Shown: positions 10,065 to 19,103, numbered from the stretch's first letter. The stretch: DNA of 64,000 nt from Haloferax litoreum (GCF_009674605.1 NZ_WKJO01000001.1:62001-126000); one strand, 5' to 3'. Notes: generated by a model from the sequence alone, not told the origin. Numbers and translations: made by a program.

Positions 10065-10736
10065 ATGAAGTCGCTTCGGTTACGTCTCCACCCGGACGAC
10101 GAACAGATGCATCCGATGCACGCATTTGTGGTCGAACACGAAGCGTTCGAGCAGACGCGATTGCTCCACTGGAACCCCGCTGTCAGCGAGGTGAACACCA
10201 TCATCTTCGAAGTCGTTGGGACCGACGTCGAGGCGTATCGGGACGCGCTCGACGCGAGTCCGTCTGTCCTGTCGTACGAAGTGGTTCCGACGGGTGGCGA
10301 GACGTTTTATCTCTCGGTTCAGGACCGACTCGACGTGACGGCTGCCGAGCAGACGACTGCGTTCACGCAGGACGGTCTCGTCGTCGTCCCGCCGGTCGTC
10401 TTCGACGGCGACGGGTCGATTCAGGTCACTGTCGTCGGCACCACCACCGCGTTGCAGTCGGCAGTCGACGAGACGCCGGACGGTATCGACGTCGAAGTGC
10501 TCCAGATTCGACAGTACGCCGGTGAAACAGAGCTATCTGCCCCTGCTCTCTCGCGTCGCCAACGAGAGGCGGTCGACGAAGCGGTCGCCTGCGGTTACTA
10601 CCGAGAACCGCGCGAGGGAACAGTCTCGGAAGTGGCAGACAGACTCGGTTGTTCAGCGGGGACTGCGGCAGAGCACCTCAGGAAAGCGGAGATGAAGGTC
10701 ATGTCTGCTGTCGCCGACGAACGTGGTGTCGACTGA
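10065..10736 (+). CDS. Bat-type (HTH_10) transcriptional regulator
   Basis: A 223-residue cytoplasmic protein. The N-terminal two-thirds resemble the GAF/HTH-associated sensor-like domain of haloarchaeal bacterio-opsin-activator homologues. The C-terminus carries the HTH_10 domain: LSRRQREAVDEAVACGYY, then a helix-turn-helix around EVADRLGCSAGTAAEHLRKAE. This family controls many metabolic genes in haloarchaea. It ends one base before the convergent isomerase gene, so the AMP-pathway pair is its immediate neighbour; whether it regulates that pair is inference. Confidence 0.82.
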   Translation: MKSLRLRLHPDDEQMHPMHAFVVEHEAFEQTRLLHWNPAVSEVNTIIFEVVGTDVEAYRDALDASPSVLSYEVVPTGGETFYLSVQDRLDVTAAEQTTAFTQDGLVVVPPVVFDGDGSIQVTVVGTTTALQSAVDETPDGIDVEVLQIRQYAGETELSAPALSRRQREAVDEAVACGYYREPREGTVSEVADRLGCSAGTAAEHLRKAEMKVMSAVADERGVD

Positions 10737-11690
10737 TTACGGTTCGACCCACGGTTCGGTCGTCCCTTCGCCGAACAGTTCACGCATCAAGATGACGATG
10801 CTCTCGGGCGGGAACTGTCCGCGCTCGGTGACGATGGCGTCCACGTAGCGCGGGGGCGTCACGTCGAACGCCGGGTTCTTGACGGTCGGATTCCCCAACT
10901 CTGCGAGTGTCTCGTCGTCGATGACCTCGTCCGTGTCTCGCATCTCGATATCGACGGTGTGGCCGGTCATCGTTCCCGGATGGAGTTTGAGTGTCTGTGC
11001 GGCGACCATGATTGGCGTGCCTCTGTCGCGGGCGTTGACCGCGAGGCCACTCGTCCCAATCTTGTTGATGACGCTCCCGTCCGCGGCGACGGCGTCCGCA
11101 CCGACCAGCACGTGGTCCACGTCGTTGAGGTAGCGTCGGGCCGCCGAGTCGACGATGAGCGTCACGGGGACGCCCATCTCGTGGAGTTCGCTCGCCGTGA
11201 TGTGCCCCTGATTCCGCGGGCGCGTCTCTTTGACGATAGCCTCGATGTGTTTTCCTTGCTCGACTGCGGCTTCGACGCACGCGAGGGCGTCAGTCGAGTG
11301 ACAGTGGGTCATGATGACGTCCCCATCGCGGAGGCGGTTCGCACCGACGTGGCCGAGGTCGGCCTGTGCCCGGTCGAGACGCGCACAGAACTCGTCTGCC
11401 GATTCGACGACGTTCTGTCGGAGTCCTTCGACTGTCGTACTCGACATTCCACGGAGGACGTACCGGAGGGCGTTGGGGAGACTCACGGCGGTCGGACGGG
11501 TCTCGTAGAGTGTCCGGGCCGCAGCACGGAGTTCACCCCGAAACGCTCCCGGGTCGATGGCGTCGCTCTCTTCGGCCTGCGTTCGGAGGGCACGGGCCAC
11601 CGCGTCGGCGATGGTCGCCGCACCGCGAATCTCCATCGTGTCGATTTCGTCCGCGATGCGTCGCACCTCGGGGTGTACGCGCTCGTCCAT
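10737..11690 (-). CDS. Ribose-1,5-bisphosphate isomerase
   Basis: A 317-residue member of the eIF2B-alpha/beta/delta-like family. It has the isomerase signature of archaeal R15P isomerase: catalytic Cys in MTHCHSTDA (C130) and catalytic Asp in LVGADAVAADGSV (D199), with KIGTSGLAVNARDRG for phosphate binding. It converts ribose 1,5-bisphosphate to ribulose 1,5-bisphosphate, feeding the RubisCO encoded at 3,750. The AMP phosphorylase gene lies 78 bases upstream on the same strand, so co-transcription is likely. Alternative members of the family (methylthioribose-1-phosphate isomerase, translation factor eIF2B) are less likely given this context. Confidence 0.88.
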   Translation of the reverse strand: MDERVHPEVRRIADEIDTMEIRGAATIADAVARALRTQAEESDAIDPGAFRGELRAAARTLYETRPTAVSLPNALRYVLRGMSSTTVEGLRQNVVESADEFCARLDRAQADLGHVGANRLRDGDVIMTHCHSTDALACVEAAVEQGKHIEAIVKETRPRNQGHITASELHEMGVPVTLIVDSAARRYLNDVDHVLVGADAVAADGSVINKIGTSGLAVNARDRGTPIMVAAQTLKLHPGTMTGHTVDIEMRDTDEVIDDETLAELGNPTVKNPAFDVTPPRYVDAIVTERGQFPPESIVILMRELFGEGTTEPWVEP

Positions 11691-11768
11691 ACGCCGAACT
11701 ACGTCGGTAGAGTGGAAAAAAGGTCGCTGCGGTGGTGGGTTCTGAGAGACGCGACCAGCGAGGTCGGA

Positions 11769-13247
11769 TTATACGCGGTCGACCAACGCCTCGTCGGGGT
11801 GTCGGACGCGAACCATCTCGACGCGTTCGGTCAGGTCGACCGCGTCCGCGAGTTTGTCCGGCGACTCCGCGTGGATGGTAAAGAGCGATTCACCTTCGGC
11901 AGCCATGTCTCCAGTCCGGAGGTGGAGTTCGATTCCCGCCCCGGCGTCTCTCGGTGCGCCCGCGCGTCTGGCGATTTCGTTCACGAGGCGGTTGTTGATG
12001 TGGGTGACCACGCCGTCTCTGTCGGCACGGACGGTGTGCGTGTGCCGACCGGGAACGAGGTCCGCCGCCGTCACGTCGGGGTCGCCGTTCTGCGCCGCGA
12101 GAATCTCGTTGAACGTCTCACGGGCAGTCCCAGAGTCGAGTATTTCGGCGGCGTCGGCATCGACGCCCGCAGACTCGAACAGGAGGTCGGCGAGGCGAAT
12201 CGCTTTCACCCGGAGGTCGTTGGGGCCGCCACCCGCGAGTGTGGCGAGTACCTCGCGCGCTTCGAGGACAGGACCGACACCGCGTCCGACCGGTGCGACG
12301 CCGTTCGTAATCGCGCACTCGATTGCTATCCCGAGGTGCGACCCCACGCGGTTGAAGTCCTCGGCGAGTTCGCGTGCCTCGGCGAGACTCTCGACTTTCG
12401 CCCCCTCGCCGTAGGGGATGTCGACCACGACGTGCGTCGACCCGGCACTCTTCTTCTTCGAGAGGACAGAGGCGATGAGTTGCCCCCGGGGGTCGATAGA
12501 AAGCGGCGTCTCTGCGCGGATGATTCGGTCGTCGACAGGCGAGAGGTTCACCGCGCCACCCCAGACGAGACACCCGCCCGTCTCGCCGACGATGTTGCGA
12601 ATCTCTTCGACAGAGAACTCCACGTCGCAGAGGACTTCCATGGTATCGGCGGTTCCTGCGGCGGACGTGACCGCCCTCGACGACGTTTTGGGAATCTTCA
12701 GACCGGCGGCGGCGACGATTGGGACGAGAATCGGGGTGACACGGTTGCCCGCGACGCCGCCGATAGAGTGCTTGTCTGCGATTATCGACTCGTCCCACGT
12801 AATCGACTCACCCACGTCGGCCATGCACTCGGTGAGGTGGAGCGTCTCTTCCATCGACAGACCGTTGGTGTACGTCGCGGAGACGTACGCCCCGAGTTCC
12901 ACGTCTGCGAGACGCTCTTCGTAGATGTCGCGAACGATACGCGAGAGTTCGTGTCGTTCGAGTTCGATGTCGTTGAGTTTCTTTCGGATGTAGTAGACCG
13001 AGTTGGGTTGGGGTGCGACAGAGACGTCGATTGTGCCGTCGATGTGTCCGAGTCGACGTGTCACACCGAGCGTCCCTTCCGAGACGAGTTCGTCGGTCAA
13101 CTCCACGATGCCGATGGTGGTTCGGTTGTCGTGCCGGAGTTGGATGCGTTCGAGGGCGTGCACACCGAGTTCGGCCGCGTCCGACTCGTTGAGGATGACC
13201 GTGGGAGAACGCGTCCCGATGTCGATGGGTTCGGCGACGAGTTGCAT
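11769..13247 (-). CDS. deoA: AMP phosphorylase
   Basis: A 492-residue nucleoside phosphorylase of the thymidine-phosphorylase fold with the N-terminal extra domain (about 1-85) typical of the archaeal AMP-specific form. Conserved segments include DKHSIGGVAGNRVTP near 163-177, the phosphate-binding TSSRAVTSAAGTADTMEVL and GGAVNLSPVDD. It phosphorolyses AMP (also CMP/UMP) to the free base and ribose 1,5-bisphosphate. It is the first step of the route completed by the isomerase just downstream and by RubisCO. A divergent promoter region (13,248-13,384) separates it from the DoxX gene. Confidence 0.93.
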   Translation of the reverse strand: MQLVAEPIDIGTRSPTVILNESDAAELGVHALERIQLRHDNRTTIGIVELTDELVSEGTLGVTRRLGHIDGTIDVSVAPQPNSVYYIRKKLNDIELERHELSRIVRDIYEERLADVELGAYVSATYTNGLSMEETLHLTECMADVGESITWDESIIADKHSIGGVAGNRVTPILVPIVAAAGLKIPKTSSRAVTSAAGTADTMEVLCDVEFSVEEIRNIVGETGGCLVWGGAVNLSPVDDRIIRAETPLSIDPRGQLIASVLSKKKSAGSTHVVVDIPYGEGAKVESLAEARELAEDFNRVGSHLGIAIECAITNGVAPVGRGVGPVLEAREVLATLAGGGPNDLRVKAIRLADLLFESAGVDADAAEILDSGTARETFNEILAAQNGDPDVTAADLVPGRHTHTVRADRDGVVTHINNRLVNEIARRAGAPRDAGAGIELHLRTGDMAAEGESLFTIHAESPDKLADAVDLTERVEMVRVRHPDEALVDRV

Positions 13248-13337
13248 AGGTGAACTTCGAGCGAGTGTGACATAAACGAACCTCGCGGAGTCTCAGTTGG
13301 TACGTCACGATTCCTCAGACGCGAGAACCACGTCGCC

Positions 13338-13346
13338 GTTATATCG
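13338..13346 (+). promoter_or_regulatory. TATA-like box of the DoxX gene
   Basis: A GTTATATCG sequence about 40 bases before the ATG at 13385, in the divergent gap with AMP phosphorylase. Confidence 0.35.
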
Positions 13347-13384
13347 GATTTCCGGGCGTCTTGACGACTAGAGGTGTACGTCAC

Positions 13385-13924
13385 ATGGCAACGAACGATT
13401 TCGAGAGTACCGTCGCGGGGGTGACCGTCCACGCAGAGGCGCACCCACTCAGCGTGTGGTTCGTCCTCGCGCTCAGACTCGTGATGGGTATCGCATTCGC
13501 CGTCTCAGGCGTCGAGAACATCGGTAGTGGGTTCGATGCACGGAATTATCTCCTGTATTCCGTCGTCGAAAACGGGAGTCCCGTCGCCGACCTGTTCGTC
13601 GCACTGGGTGGGAACGACCTCTTCGTCCAGTTCGTCAGCGTCGTCGTCCCGTGGGGTGAGTTGTTCGTCGGTCTCGCACTCGTCTTCGGCGTCGCGACTC
13701 GACTGGCGGCCTTCTCCGGTGCGGTGATGATGGCCCTGTTCTATCTCGGGAACTGGAACGTCGAAAACGGCGTCGTCAACCTCACCTACATCGTCGTCTT
13801 GCTCGCAATCGCGGCGTTCGGTGCGGGTCGTATCCTCGGCCTCGACCTGTTCGTCGAACGGTACCGCGTCGGCGGCGTCCCACTCCTCGAACGGTATCCT
13901 GCGCTCGATTACGTCCTCGGGTGA
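13385..13924 (+). CDS. DoxX family membrane protein
   Basis: A 179-residue protein with four membrane segments: LALRLVMGIAFAVSGVENI (about 26-44), a segment around FVSVVVPWGELFVGLALVFG, then RLAAFSGAVMMALFYLGNW and YIVVLLAIAAFGAGRILGLD. The GWELxVG-like turn and spacing match the DoxX/DoxD family, named for the thiosulfate:quinone oxidoreductase subunit. Most members are uncharacterised, with suggested roles in quinone or thiol redox chemistry. ATG at 13385 is favoured over TTG at 13361. The gene stands alone. Confidence 0.8.
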   Translation: MATNDFESTVAGVTVHAEAHPLSVWFVLALRLVMGIAFAVSGVENIGSGFDARNYLLYSVVENGSPVADLFVALGGNDLFVQFVSVVVPWGELFVGLALVFGVATRLAAFSGAVMMALFYLGNWNVENGVVNLTYIVVLLAIAAFGAGRILGLDLFVERYRVGGVPLLERYPALDYVLG

Positions 13925-14241
13925 AGAACTGCGCGTACGAGTGTCTCTGTGTCGGTGTGGAGGTGGGCGGCGAAGAACGCCGCCCAGCATGGTGGTGGAA
14001 AATCGAGGAGGTGGCGACCCATATGGAGGGCCGCCAGCACGGTGCTGACGCGGGTGTTCTGGATTGGTGGTGTTTCAGATGCCTACGGACAGTCTCGCAT
14101 CGACGTGTGGTGGTGGTGTTGTGGTGGTGATGGGGGAGCCGTCGATGCAGACTGAAATACCGAGTGGTGGGTGGTGGTGATGGGCCGATGGAACGTCTCC
14201 CACTCGGTACAGTCACGTCAGCACGCAGGTGGGGGGGCCGA
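13925..14241. other. Intergenic region rich in GGTGG units with a strong hairpin
   Basis: No gene is supported here. At 13965-13985 there is an inverted repeat with eight-base arms (GGGCGGCG / CGCCGCCC) around AAGAA, just after the DoxX stop. The remainder contains several GTGGTGG runs on the plus strand (about 13,990-14,005, 14,105-14,130 and 14,163-14,180). It could hold the DoxX terminator or a small RNA, but no promoter is evident. Confidence 0.35.
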
Positions 14242-14667
14242 TTAGGCGAGGTGGGAGTCGATGAGACCCTTCAGGTCGTCGTATCCGCGGACGCCGACGA
14301 TTTGCTCGGCGACTTCGCCGTCGGCGAAGAGGACCATCGTCGGGACGCCACGAACCTGATACTGCGCGGCGAGTTGCTGGTTCGCGTCGACGTCGACTTT
14401 CACCATCGCGGCGTCGGTGTTCTCGGCGAGTTGCTCGACGGTGGGTTCGAGCATCTTGCACGGTCCACACCAATCTGCGTAGAAGTCGGCGAGGACGACG
14501 TCGTACTTCGAGACGGCGTCGTTCAGCTCGTCGGCACCGTTTACGTAGATTGGCTCGGAGGGCGCTTCGGAGACTTCCTCGACGGCACCACTGCCGTCAC
14601 CGCGGAGCTGGGATTCGAGTTGTTCGCGTTTTTGCTGGCGAATTTCGTTCAGTTCGTCGTCGGACAT
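14242..14667 (-). CDS. trxA: Thioredoxin
   Basis: A 141-residue thioredoxin. An N-terminal charged helix (about 1-25, MSDDELNEIRQQKREQLE) precedes the thioredoxin fold, as is common in haloarchaea. The active site ADWCGPCK places the redox cysteines at 67 and 70, and the cis-proline motif RGVPTMV follows. It reduces protein disulfides in the cytosol. The ATG at 14667 lies 23-30 bases from a TTATTAGG box; an upstream in-frame ATG at 14718 would place the start before the promoter and was not used. Confidence 0.94.
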   Translation of the reverse strand: MSDDELNEIRQQKREQLESQLRGDGSGAVEEVSEAPSEPIYVNGADELNDAVSKYDVVLADFYADWCGPCKMLEPTVEQLAENTDAAMVKVDVDANQQLAAQYQVRGVPTMVLFADGEVAEQIVGVRGYDDLKGLIDSHLA

Positions 14668-14688
14668 ACCTATCGGTATCGTCCGCAC

Positions 14689-14697
14689 CCTAATAAC
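14689..14697 (-). promoter_or_regulatory. TATA box of thioredoxin gene
   Basis: On the minus strand, TTATTAGGG lies 22-30 bases before the ATG at 14667. Confidence 0.5.
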
Positions 14698-14797
14698 GGT
14701 TTTGCACATTTCGAACAATAGTAATCGTGAGACGGTATGGCATCTCAGAGGTAGAGACGAGTGAAGAAAAGCGGCGGGTCGCGGGTCGCGACGAGCG

Positions 14798-15091
14798 CTA
14801 CTCGACGTAGAGCGAGTAGGTGATGACTGCGAACCCGATGAGCGTCAATATCGCGTCGATGAGGACGCCCGTCGCCAAATCGACGGCGAGGAGGACGTCG
14901 AAGGCACCGGCGAGGAGAGCACCCGAGGTGACGACTCCGAACCCGATAGCCAACGCCCGAAGCGACGGCGAGCGAGTTCGTCTGTACGCCTTGTAGCTGA
15001 AGTAGGTGATGAGGCCGCCGAGGACGAGGATTGCCGTCTTGACGACGATGATGAACGTCGTAATCGTCGGCGACGCGGTCAGGTGTCCCAT
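14798..15091 (-). CDS. Small three-helix membrane protein paired with ArsR-type regulator
   Basis: A 97-residue protein with three hydrophobic helices: TTFIIVVKTAILVLGGLITY, a segment around ALAIGFGVVTSGALLAG, and VLIDAILTLIGFAVITYSLY. The two-residue-charged YKAYRRTRS loop follows helix one. It resembles the small membrane proteins (DUF7521-like) that sit beside winged-helix regulators in haloarchaea. The ATG directly abuts the stop of the upstream regulator, so the two are co-transcribed and probably translationally coupled. The function is unknown; a membrane sensor or stress partner for the regulator is one possibility. Confidence 0.75.
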   Translation of the reverse strand: MGHLTASPTITTFIIVVKTAILVLGGLITYFSYKAYRRTRSPSLRALAIGFGVVTSGALLAGAFDVLLAVDLATGVLIDAILTLIGFAVITYSLYVE

Positions 15092-15466
15092 CTACGTCTC
15101 CCTCCGGACTTGCGTCCAGATGTCTGCAATCCGTTCTTCGGGCGTCTGTTCGGGTCGGCCGACGGCCACGTCGAAATCCCGGTCTTCGTTGAGGGCGATT
15201 CGTACCTCGTCGAACGCTACCTCGTACGTCGTCGCGTGGTGACCATCGGCCCGAATCTGCGTTCCTTCTGCGAGGAGCGCTGCATCGGTGAGTAAGTCCA
15301 ACTTTCGGTACGTGGTCGAAAGTGGGATGTCACACGTATCTGATATTTCACTTGCCGTCATGGGTTCTTCGAGTCCTCTGATGATGGCTCGTGCGTCCGC
15401 GTCGTCGAGCGCGTTGAGCACCGCCGTTAGTTCGGCCGACTCCATCGCGGACCGGTCGCGCGCCAT
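15092..15466 (-). CDS. ArsR-like winged-helix transcriptional regulator
   Basis: A 124-residue HTH_20/ArsR-type protein. The DNA-binding part is about 12-75, with LNALDDADARAIIRGLEEPMTASEISDTC and a recognition helix around PLSTTYRKLDLLTDAALL. The rest is a short beta-rich tail ending in a charged C-terminus. No metal-binding cysteine cluster of classical ArsR is present (single Cys45). It is the first gene of a two-gene operon with the membrane protein downstream. The start at 15466 is chosen; Met8 is an alternative. Confidence 0.8.
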   Translation of the reverse strand: MARDRSAMESAELTAVLNALDDADARAIIRGLEEPMTASEISDTCDIPLSTTYRKLDLLTDAALLAEGTQIRADGHHATTYEVAFDEVRIALNEDRDFDVAVGRPEQTPEERIADIWTQVRRET

Positions 15467-15493
15467 TATCCTGACACTCCGGCGAGAGCCTTA

Positions 15494-16840
15494 TTAACCC
15501 ACCGGGTCATCGTCGTCTCTTGCCCCGATTTCGGTGGGTCTGGTGTATGAACCCTCCTTTCTGTGGGTTCCCGCCCGGCGCAGCACCGCGGGCGTCTGGC
15601 AGACGCCGCTCACACCCGTCACCTGCGGCACCGCGCAGTTGTTGCAACTCTCGCAGACGACGCGCGTGTCGCTCGACACGCCGGGTCCGAGGAGTCGCGC
15701 CGGGAGTTCGGGTTCCGCGTAGAACGGCCGGGCCATCCCGACGGCGTCGCATGCATCTCCGAGGAGGTTGTCGATTTCGCCTCGCTCGCGGATGCCCCCC
15801 TCACAGAACACGGGGACAGAGACTTCCTCGCGGACCCGACGACACAGTGAGGCGTTCCACGCCGGGTCGAAGTCGTACCACGCCGCTTCGATGCGACTCC
15901 CAAGTTCCACGAGTCGTGCCCGAATCGGTCCGCCGAACGCGTCCGCGTACCCCTCGCGGTACCGTTCGTCTCGCCACGCGCGCGCCGGGAACGACCCGCG
16001 GACGATACTCGCATCCCAGAAGACGGACCCCGAGACGGGTACCAACGCGTCGTACCCGTAGTCTGCCAGTCGACGACAGATGTCGACTGCGTCGTCTTCG
16101 GTCAAGTGGGGGCGAAGTCCCGGCGGGGCGGCAGTCTCGGCGGGCACTTTCGTCATCAGCGGAACGTCGCCGGCCTGCGCTCGAATCTCGTCGGCGACGA
16201 CTTCGAGGAACCGGACGCCGTCTGCGAATTCGTCGTCGCGGCGGTTGTAGAACGGTGAGAGGAACTGGTGGACGATGCCCATATTCGCGCCGGCGATGTG
16301 AATCACGTCGTACCCGGCGTCGACGGCCATCGACGCGGACCGCCCGAAGTCGGCGGCGAGGTCGTACACCTCCTCGGTGGTCAACACGTGCGCGTCGTAG
16401 TCGAGAAAGCCGAGTGCGTCGAGGAGTCGGAGGAGACGCGGCGGGCGAGAGACGGCGAGTTGACGAAGCGCGGGGTGTTTTCGGCGATACTCGGCGTGCC
16501 ACGTCTCCATACTCCGTAATCCGCCGTGTTCCAACTGGATGGCAATCGCCGACCCGTGGGCGTGGACTCGGTCCGTCACCGTCTGGAGGGCCTCGACGAA
16601 CGCCGGGTCGGCGACGCGAGTCATCCCCGGCGCGGCGCACCCACCTGTCTCCCTGACGATGGTCGCCCCCTGACAGACGAGACCAGCGCCGGCCTTCGCA
16701 GCGGGGGCGAGTTCGGACGCCAGTATCTCGGGGGCGTCCGCCCCGTTCCCGGCGCATTCGAGTAACGGTGCGCGGTACAGTCGGTTCCGGAGTGTGAACC
16801 CACCGACGTCGACTGGGTCCTCGAGTCGAGGGGTGGTCAT
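15494..16840 (-). CDS. NADH:flavin oxidoreductase / old yellow enzyme family
   Basis: A 448-residue FMN enzyme of the OYE / 2,4-dienoyl-CoA reductase group. It has the TIM-barrel start LRNRLYRAPLLECAGNG, the HGSAIAIQLEHGGLRS strand near 90-105, DAGYDVIHIAGANM, and PVFCEGGIRERGEID plus VGMARPFYAEPELP at the phosphate site. After the barrel comes a cysteine cluster CESCNNCAVP...C (spacing 2, 3, about 11) that fits the 4Fe-4S motif of the long dienoyl-CoA reductase type, although the second NAD(P)H domain of those enzymes is absent. It reduces activated alkenes; the substrate is unknown. Confidence 0.85.
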   Translation of the reverse strand: MTTPRLEDPVDVGGFTLRNRLYRAPLLECAGNGADAPEILASELAPAAKAGAGLVCQGATIVRETGGCAAPGMTRVADPAFVEALQTVTDRVHAHGSAIAIQLEHGGLRSMETWHAEYRRKHPALRQLAVSRPPRLLRLLDALGFLDYDAHVLTTEEVYDLAADFGRSASMAVDAGYDVIHIAGANMGIVHQFLSPFYNRRDDEFADGVRFLEVVADEIRAQAGDVPLMTKVPAETAAPPGLRPHLTEDDAVDICRRLADYGYDALVPVSGSVFWDASIVRGSFPARAWRDERYREGYADAFGGPIRARLVELGSRIEAAWYDFDPAWNASLCRRVREEVSVPVFCEGGIRERGEIDNLLGDACDAVGMARPFYAEPELPARLLGPGVSSDTRVVCESCNNCAVPQVTGVSGVCQTPAVLRRAGTHRKEGSYTRPTEIGARDDDDPVG

Positions 16841-16946
16841 ACCGGGGACGTAGGGTTCGAGAGAGGTAAACTAGCACACTCGGGCAGGTAACTGGCAGTT
16901 CCGCCGCTGGTCAATCTTCTTACCAGTCGCTCCCCTCTGCCGTCTC

Positions 16947-17975
16947 ATGGAGTCCAAACCGTTCCGCTACGACTCGGAGGTCCCCCCGGGCGAAGTGCGG
17001 CACCTCCGCTACGAGATTAGCGAGACCTATCTCGGAGACCCAGTCGAGATTCCCGTCACTATCATCAACGGTGAGCACGGCGGCCCCTCGGTGTTCATGA
17101 ACGCCGCCCTCCACGGCGACGAACTCAACGGTGTGAAGGTGATGCAGGAAGTGGCGAGTCGGTACGACCCGTCAGACATCCACGGAACGCTCGTCTGCAT
17201 CCACGTCGCGAACGTCCCCGGCTATCTCGCCCAACAGCGCTACATCCCTATCTACGACCTCGACCTGAATCGGTCGTTTCCCGGGCGAGACGGGGCCAAC
17301 ACCGCAGAGCGAATGGCGAACCAGATTTACCGACACTTCGTCGAACCCTGCGACATCGGCATCGACTTCCACACCTCGACCCGGAATCGGACGACGATGT
17401 ATCACGTCCGCGCCGACATGGCACGCCCCGACGTCGCCCGTCTCGCCCGGGCGTTCGGTGCCAACCTCATCCTCTCTGGAGAGGCCGAAGCGAGTTCTCT
17501 GCGGACCGTCGCCACCAACGACGGTATCCCGACGATTACCGTCGAGATGGGTCGCGCCCACCGATTCCAACCGGCGCTGGTGGACCGGGCGCTCGACGGC
17601 GTCGAGAGCGTGCTCGCCGAGTACGGCGTCCTCCCCGACGTTCCCGTCAGTTGGCCGGGGTGGACGCGCATCATCGACTCCGCGAGAGACAAGACGTGGC
17701 TTCGCGCAGACGTGGGCGGACTCGTCGAGATGCAGTACGGCGAAGTCCCACTCGTCCACGAAGGCGAGACCATCTGCACCATCTCCGACCACTTCAAGAC
17801 GAGGGAGAAGCGCGTCGCGGCACCCTTTACCGGCCTCGTCGTGGGCGTCCTCCAGAACCCAGTCGCGGCACCGGGCCACCCGTTGTGTCATCTCGTGAGC
17901 GTCGACGACGCGACACTCCGCGAGATAGAACGCGAAATCGAGGCTGGAGAGTTCACCGAACGGCCGTGGAGTTAG
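16947..17975 (+). CDS. Succinylglutamate desuccinylase/aspartoacylase family protein (zinc amidohydrolase)
   Basis: A 342-residue AstE/AspA (M14-like) protein. Zinc ligands are visible in NAALHGDELNGVKV (His and Glu, near 52-56) and GIDFHTSTRNRT (His near 142), with DLNRSFPGRDG binding substrate carboxylate. The C-terminal third (from about 240) is a beta domain with GETICTISDHF and VAAPFTGLVVGVL, common in the haloarchaeal and bacterial DUF2817-like members. These enzymes cleave N-acyl amino acids; the actual substrate is unknown. The gene converges with a small zinc-finger gene three bases away. Confidence 0.85.
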   Translation: MESKPFRYDSEVPPGEVRHLRYEISETYLGDPVEIPVTIINGEHGGPSVFMNAALHGDELNGVKVMQEVASRYDPSDIHGTLVCIHVANVPGYLAQQRYIPIYDLDLNRSFPGRDGANTAERMANQIYRHFVEPCDIGIDFHTSTRNRTTMYHVRADMARPDVARLARAFGANLILSGEAEASSLRTVATNDGIPTITVEMGRAHRFQPALVDRALDGVESVLAEYGVLPDVPVSWPGWTRIIDSARDKTWLRADVGGLVEMQYGEVPLVHEGETICTISDHFKTREKRVAAPFTGLVVGVLQNPVAAPGHPLCHLVSVDDATLREIEREIEAGEFTERPWS

Positions 17976-17978
17976 GAT

Positions 17979-18191
17979 TCACTCGTCTGTCCCCACTTGT
18001 TCGTGCGTGTGGTGGAAGAACTGGACGTGTGGGCGACCATCACGTTCCACCGGGTCGAAACAGACCCGGCGATAGCGAGCGTTGTCGAGCAGATTGACCA
18101 TCAATCCGTGGTCGTGAATCGACACGGAGTCGTACGCCGTCGAGCAGACGGGGCACCGGTCGGTGGTCGGTGAGGGAGTCGAATCTGGCAC
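17979..18191 (-). CDS. Small CPxC/H-rich haloarchaeal protein
   Basis: A 70-residue protein with one CPVC pair near residue 18, a further single Cys (RVCFDPVERDG) and HHTHEQ near the end, a pattern suggesting a small zinc-binding fold, though a full four-ligand set is not unequivocal. It is similar in style to the many small haloarchaeal zinc-finger proteins. The gene converges with the aspartoacylase gene and faces a short gap to the SDR gene on the same strand. The function is not known. Confidence 0.6.
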   Translation of the reverse strand: MPDSTPSPTTDRCPVCSTAYDSVSIHDHGLMVNLLDNARYRRVCFDPVERDGRPHVQFFHHTHEQVGTDE

Positions 18192-18254
18192 AGTTCCTCT
18201 CCACGTCGATTCGGGCGCAAAAACGAAGACAGTTTGTGGAAGTCGACTCCGCAG

Positions 18255-19028
18255 TCAGAGCGTGTTAGTCATGCCGCCGTCGACGACGAGCGACTCTCCG
18301 TTGACGTAGTCTGCCATGTCGCTCGCGAGGTACAGCGCCGCGTTTGCCACGTCGTCGGGATGACCCTCACGTCGTGTCGGAATGGTCTCGATGTATCCCT
18401 CTTCGGCTTCGGTGCCGAAAATCGGGACGTCCTCAGTCGTCATCGTCGTCTCGATGAGGCCGGGGTGAATCGCGTTGACTCTGATACCCTCGGGACCGAG
18501 TTCTGCGGCAAGTGCGTAAGTCAGGAGTCGCACCGCACCTTTCGAGGTGTGGTAGGCCGAAAAGCCCGCCGACCCGCGGAGCCCAGCGACGCTGGACAGG
18601 TTGATGATGGACCCTCCTTCGCCGCTGTCGACCATCTTCTTCGCCGCCTCTTGTGCGCCGAAGTACACCCCCTTGACGTTGATGTCCATCAACTGGTCGT
18701 ACTCCGCTTCGGTCGCTTCGAGGAAGTCGTGTTGTCGGAAGATACCCGCGTTGTTCACCATCACGTCGACGCCTCCGAACTCGTCGGCCGCGTCGACGGC
18801 GGCGGCGAGTTGGTCGAGGTTCGTCACGTCGCACTCGACGAACGTCGCACTCGCGTCTGTCTCTTCTTCGACGTACTCGTGGGTCGGGGTCCCGCCTTCC
18901 CGCGGGTCTGACTGGATATCTGCGACCACCACGTTGCAGCCTTCACGAGCGAACGCCATCGAAATCGCGCGTCCGTTCCCACTTGCACCACCTGTTACCA
19001 CGGCCGTCTTGTCTGCCAAGAGAGACAT
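18255..19028 (-). CDS. Short-chain dehydrogenase/reductase
   Basis: A 257-residue SDR. It has the cofactor motif [12 protein letters not shown] (near 12-23), the NNAG-type motif [10 protein letters not shown], catalytic Ser in [17 protein letters not shown] with the Tyr-Lys pair, and [11 protein letters not shown]. An aspartate at the end of beta2 (VVADIQSD) suggests a preference for NAD over NADP. The C-terminus [13 protein letters not shown] is typical of classical SDRs. The start at 19028 ([14 protein letters not shown]) is chosen over an ATG 30 bases upstream. The substrate is unknown. Confidence 0.9.
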   Translation of the reverse strand: MSLLADKTAVVTGGASGNGRAISMAFAREGCNVVVADIQSDPREGGTPTHEYVEEETDASATFVECDVTNLDQLAAAVDAADEFGGVDVMVNNAGIFRQHDFLEATEAEYDQLMDINVKGVYFGAQEAAKKMVDSGEGGSIINLSSVAGLRGSAGFSAYHTSKGAVRLLTYALAAELGPEGIRVNAIHPGLIETTMTTEDVPIFGTEAEEGYIETIPTRREGHPDDVANAALYLASDMADYVNGESLVVDGGMTNTL

Positions 19029-19103
19029 GTAATCTCGTACTACATGACAGGTTTTCAATCATTTTTCACGATTTCCGACGGGTTCGTTCTGCGTCCGTAG
19101 ACG

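Noticed and set aside
10959-13253. 764-codon plus-strand open frame across the isomerase and AMP phosphorylase genes
   Set aside because: Antisense to two well-supported genes; its composition (Arg, Val, Asp-rich) is a shadow.
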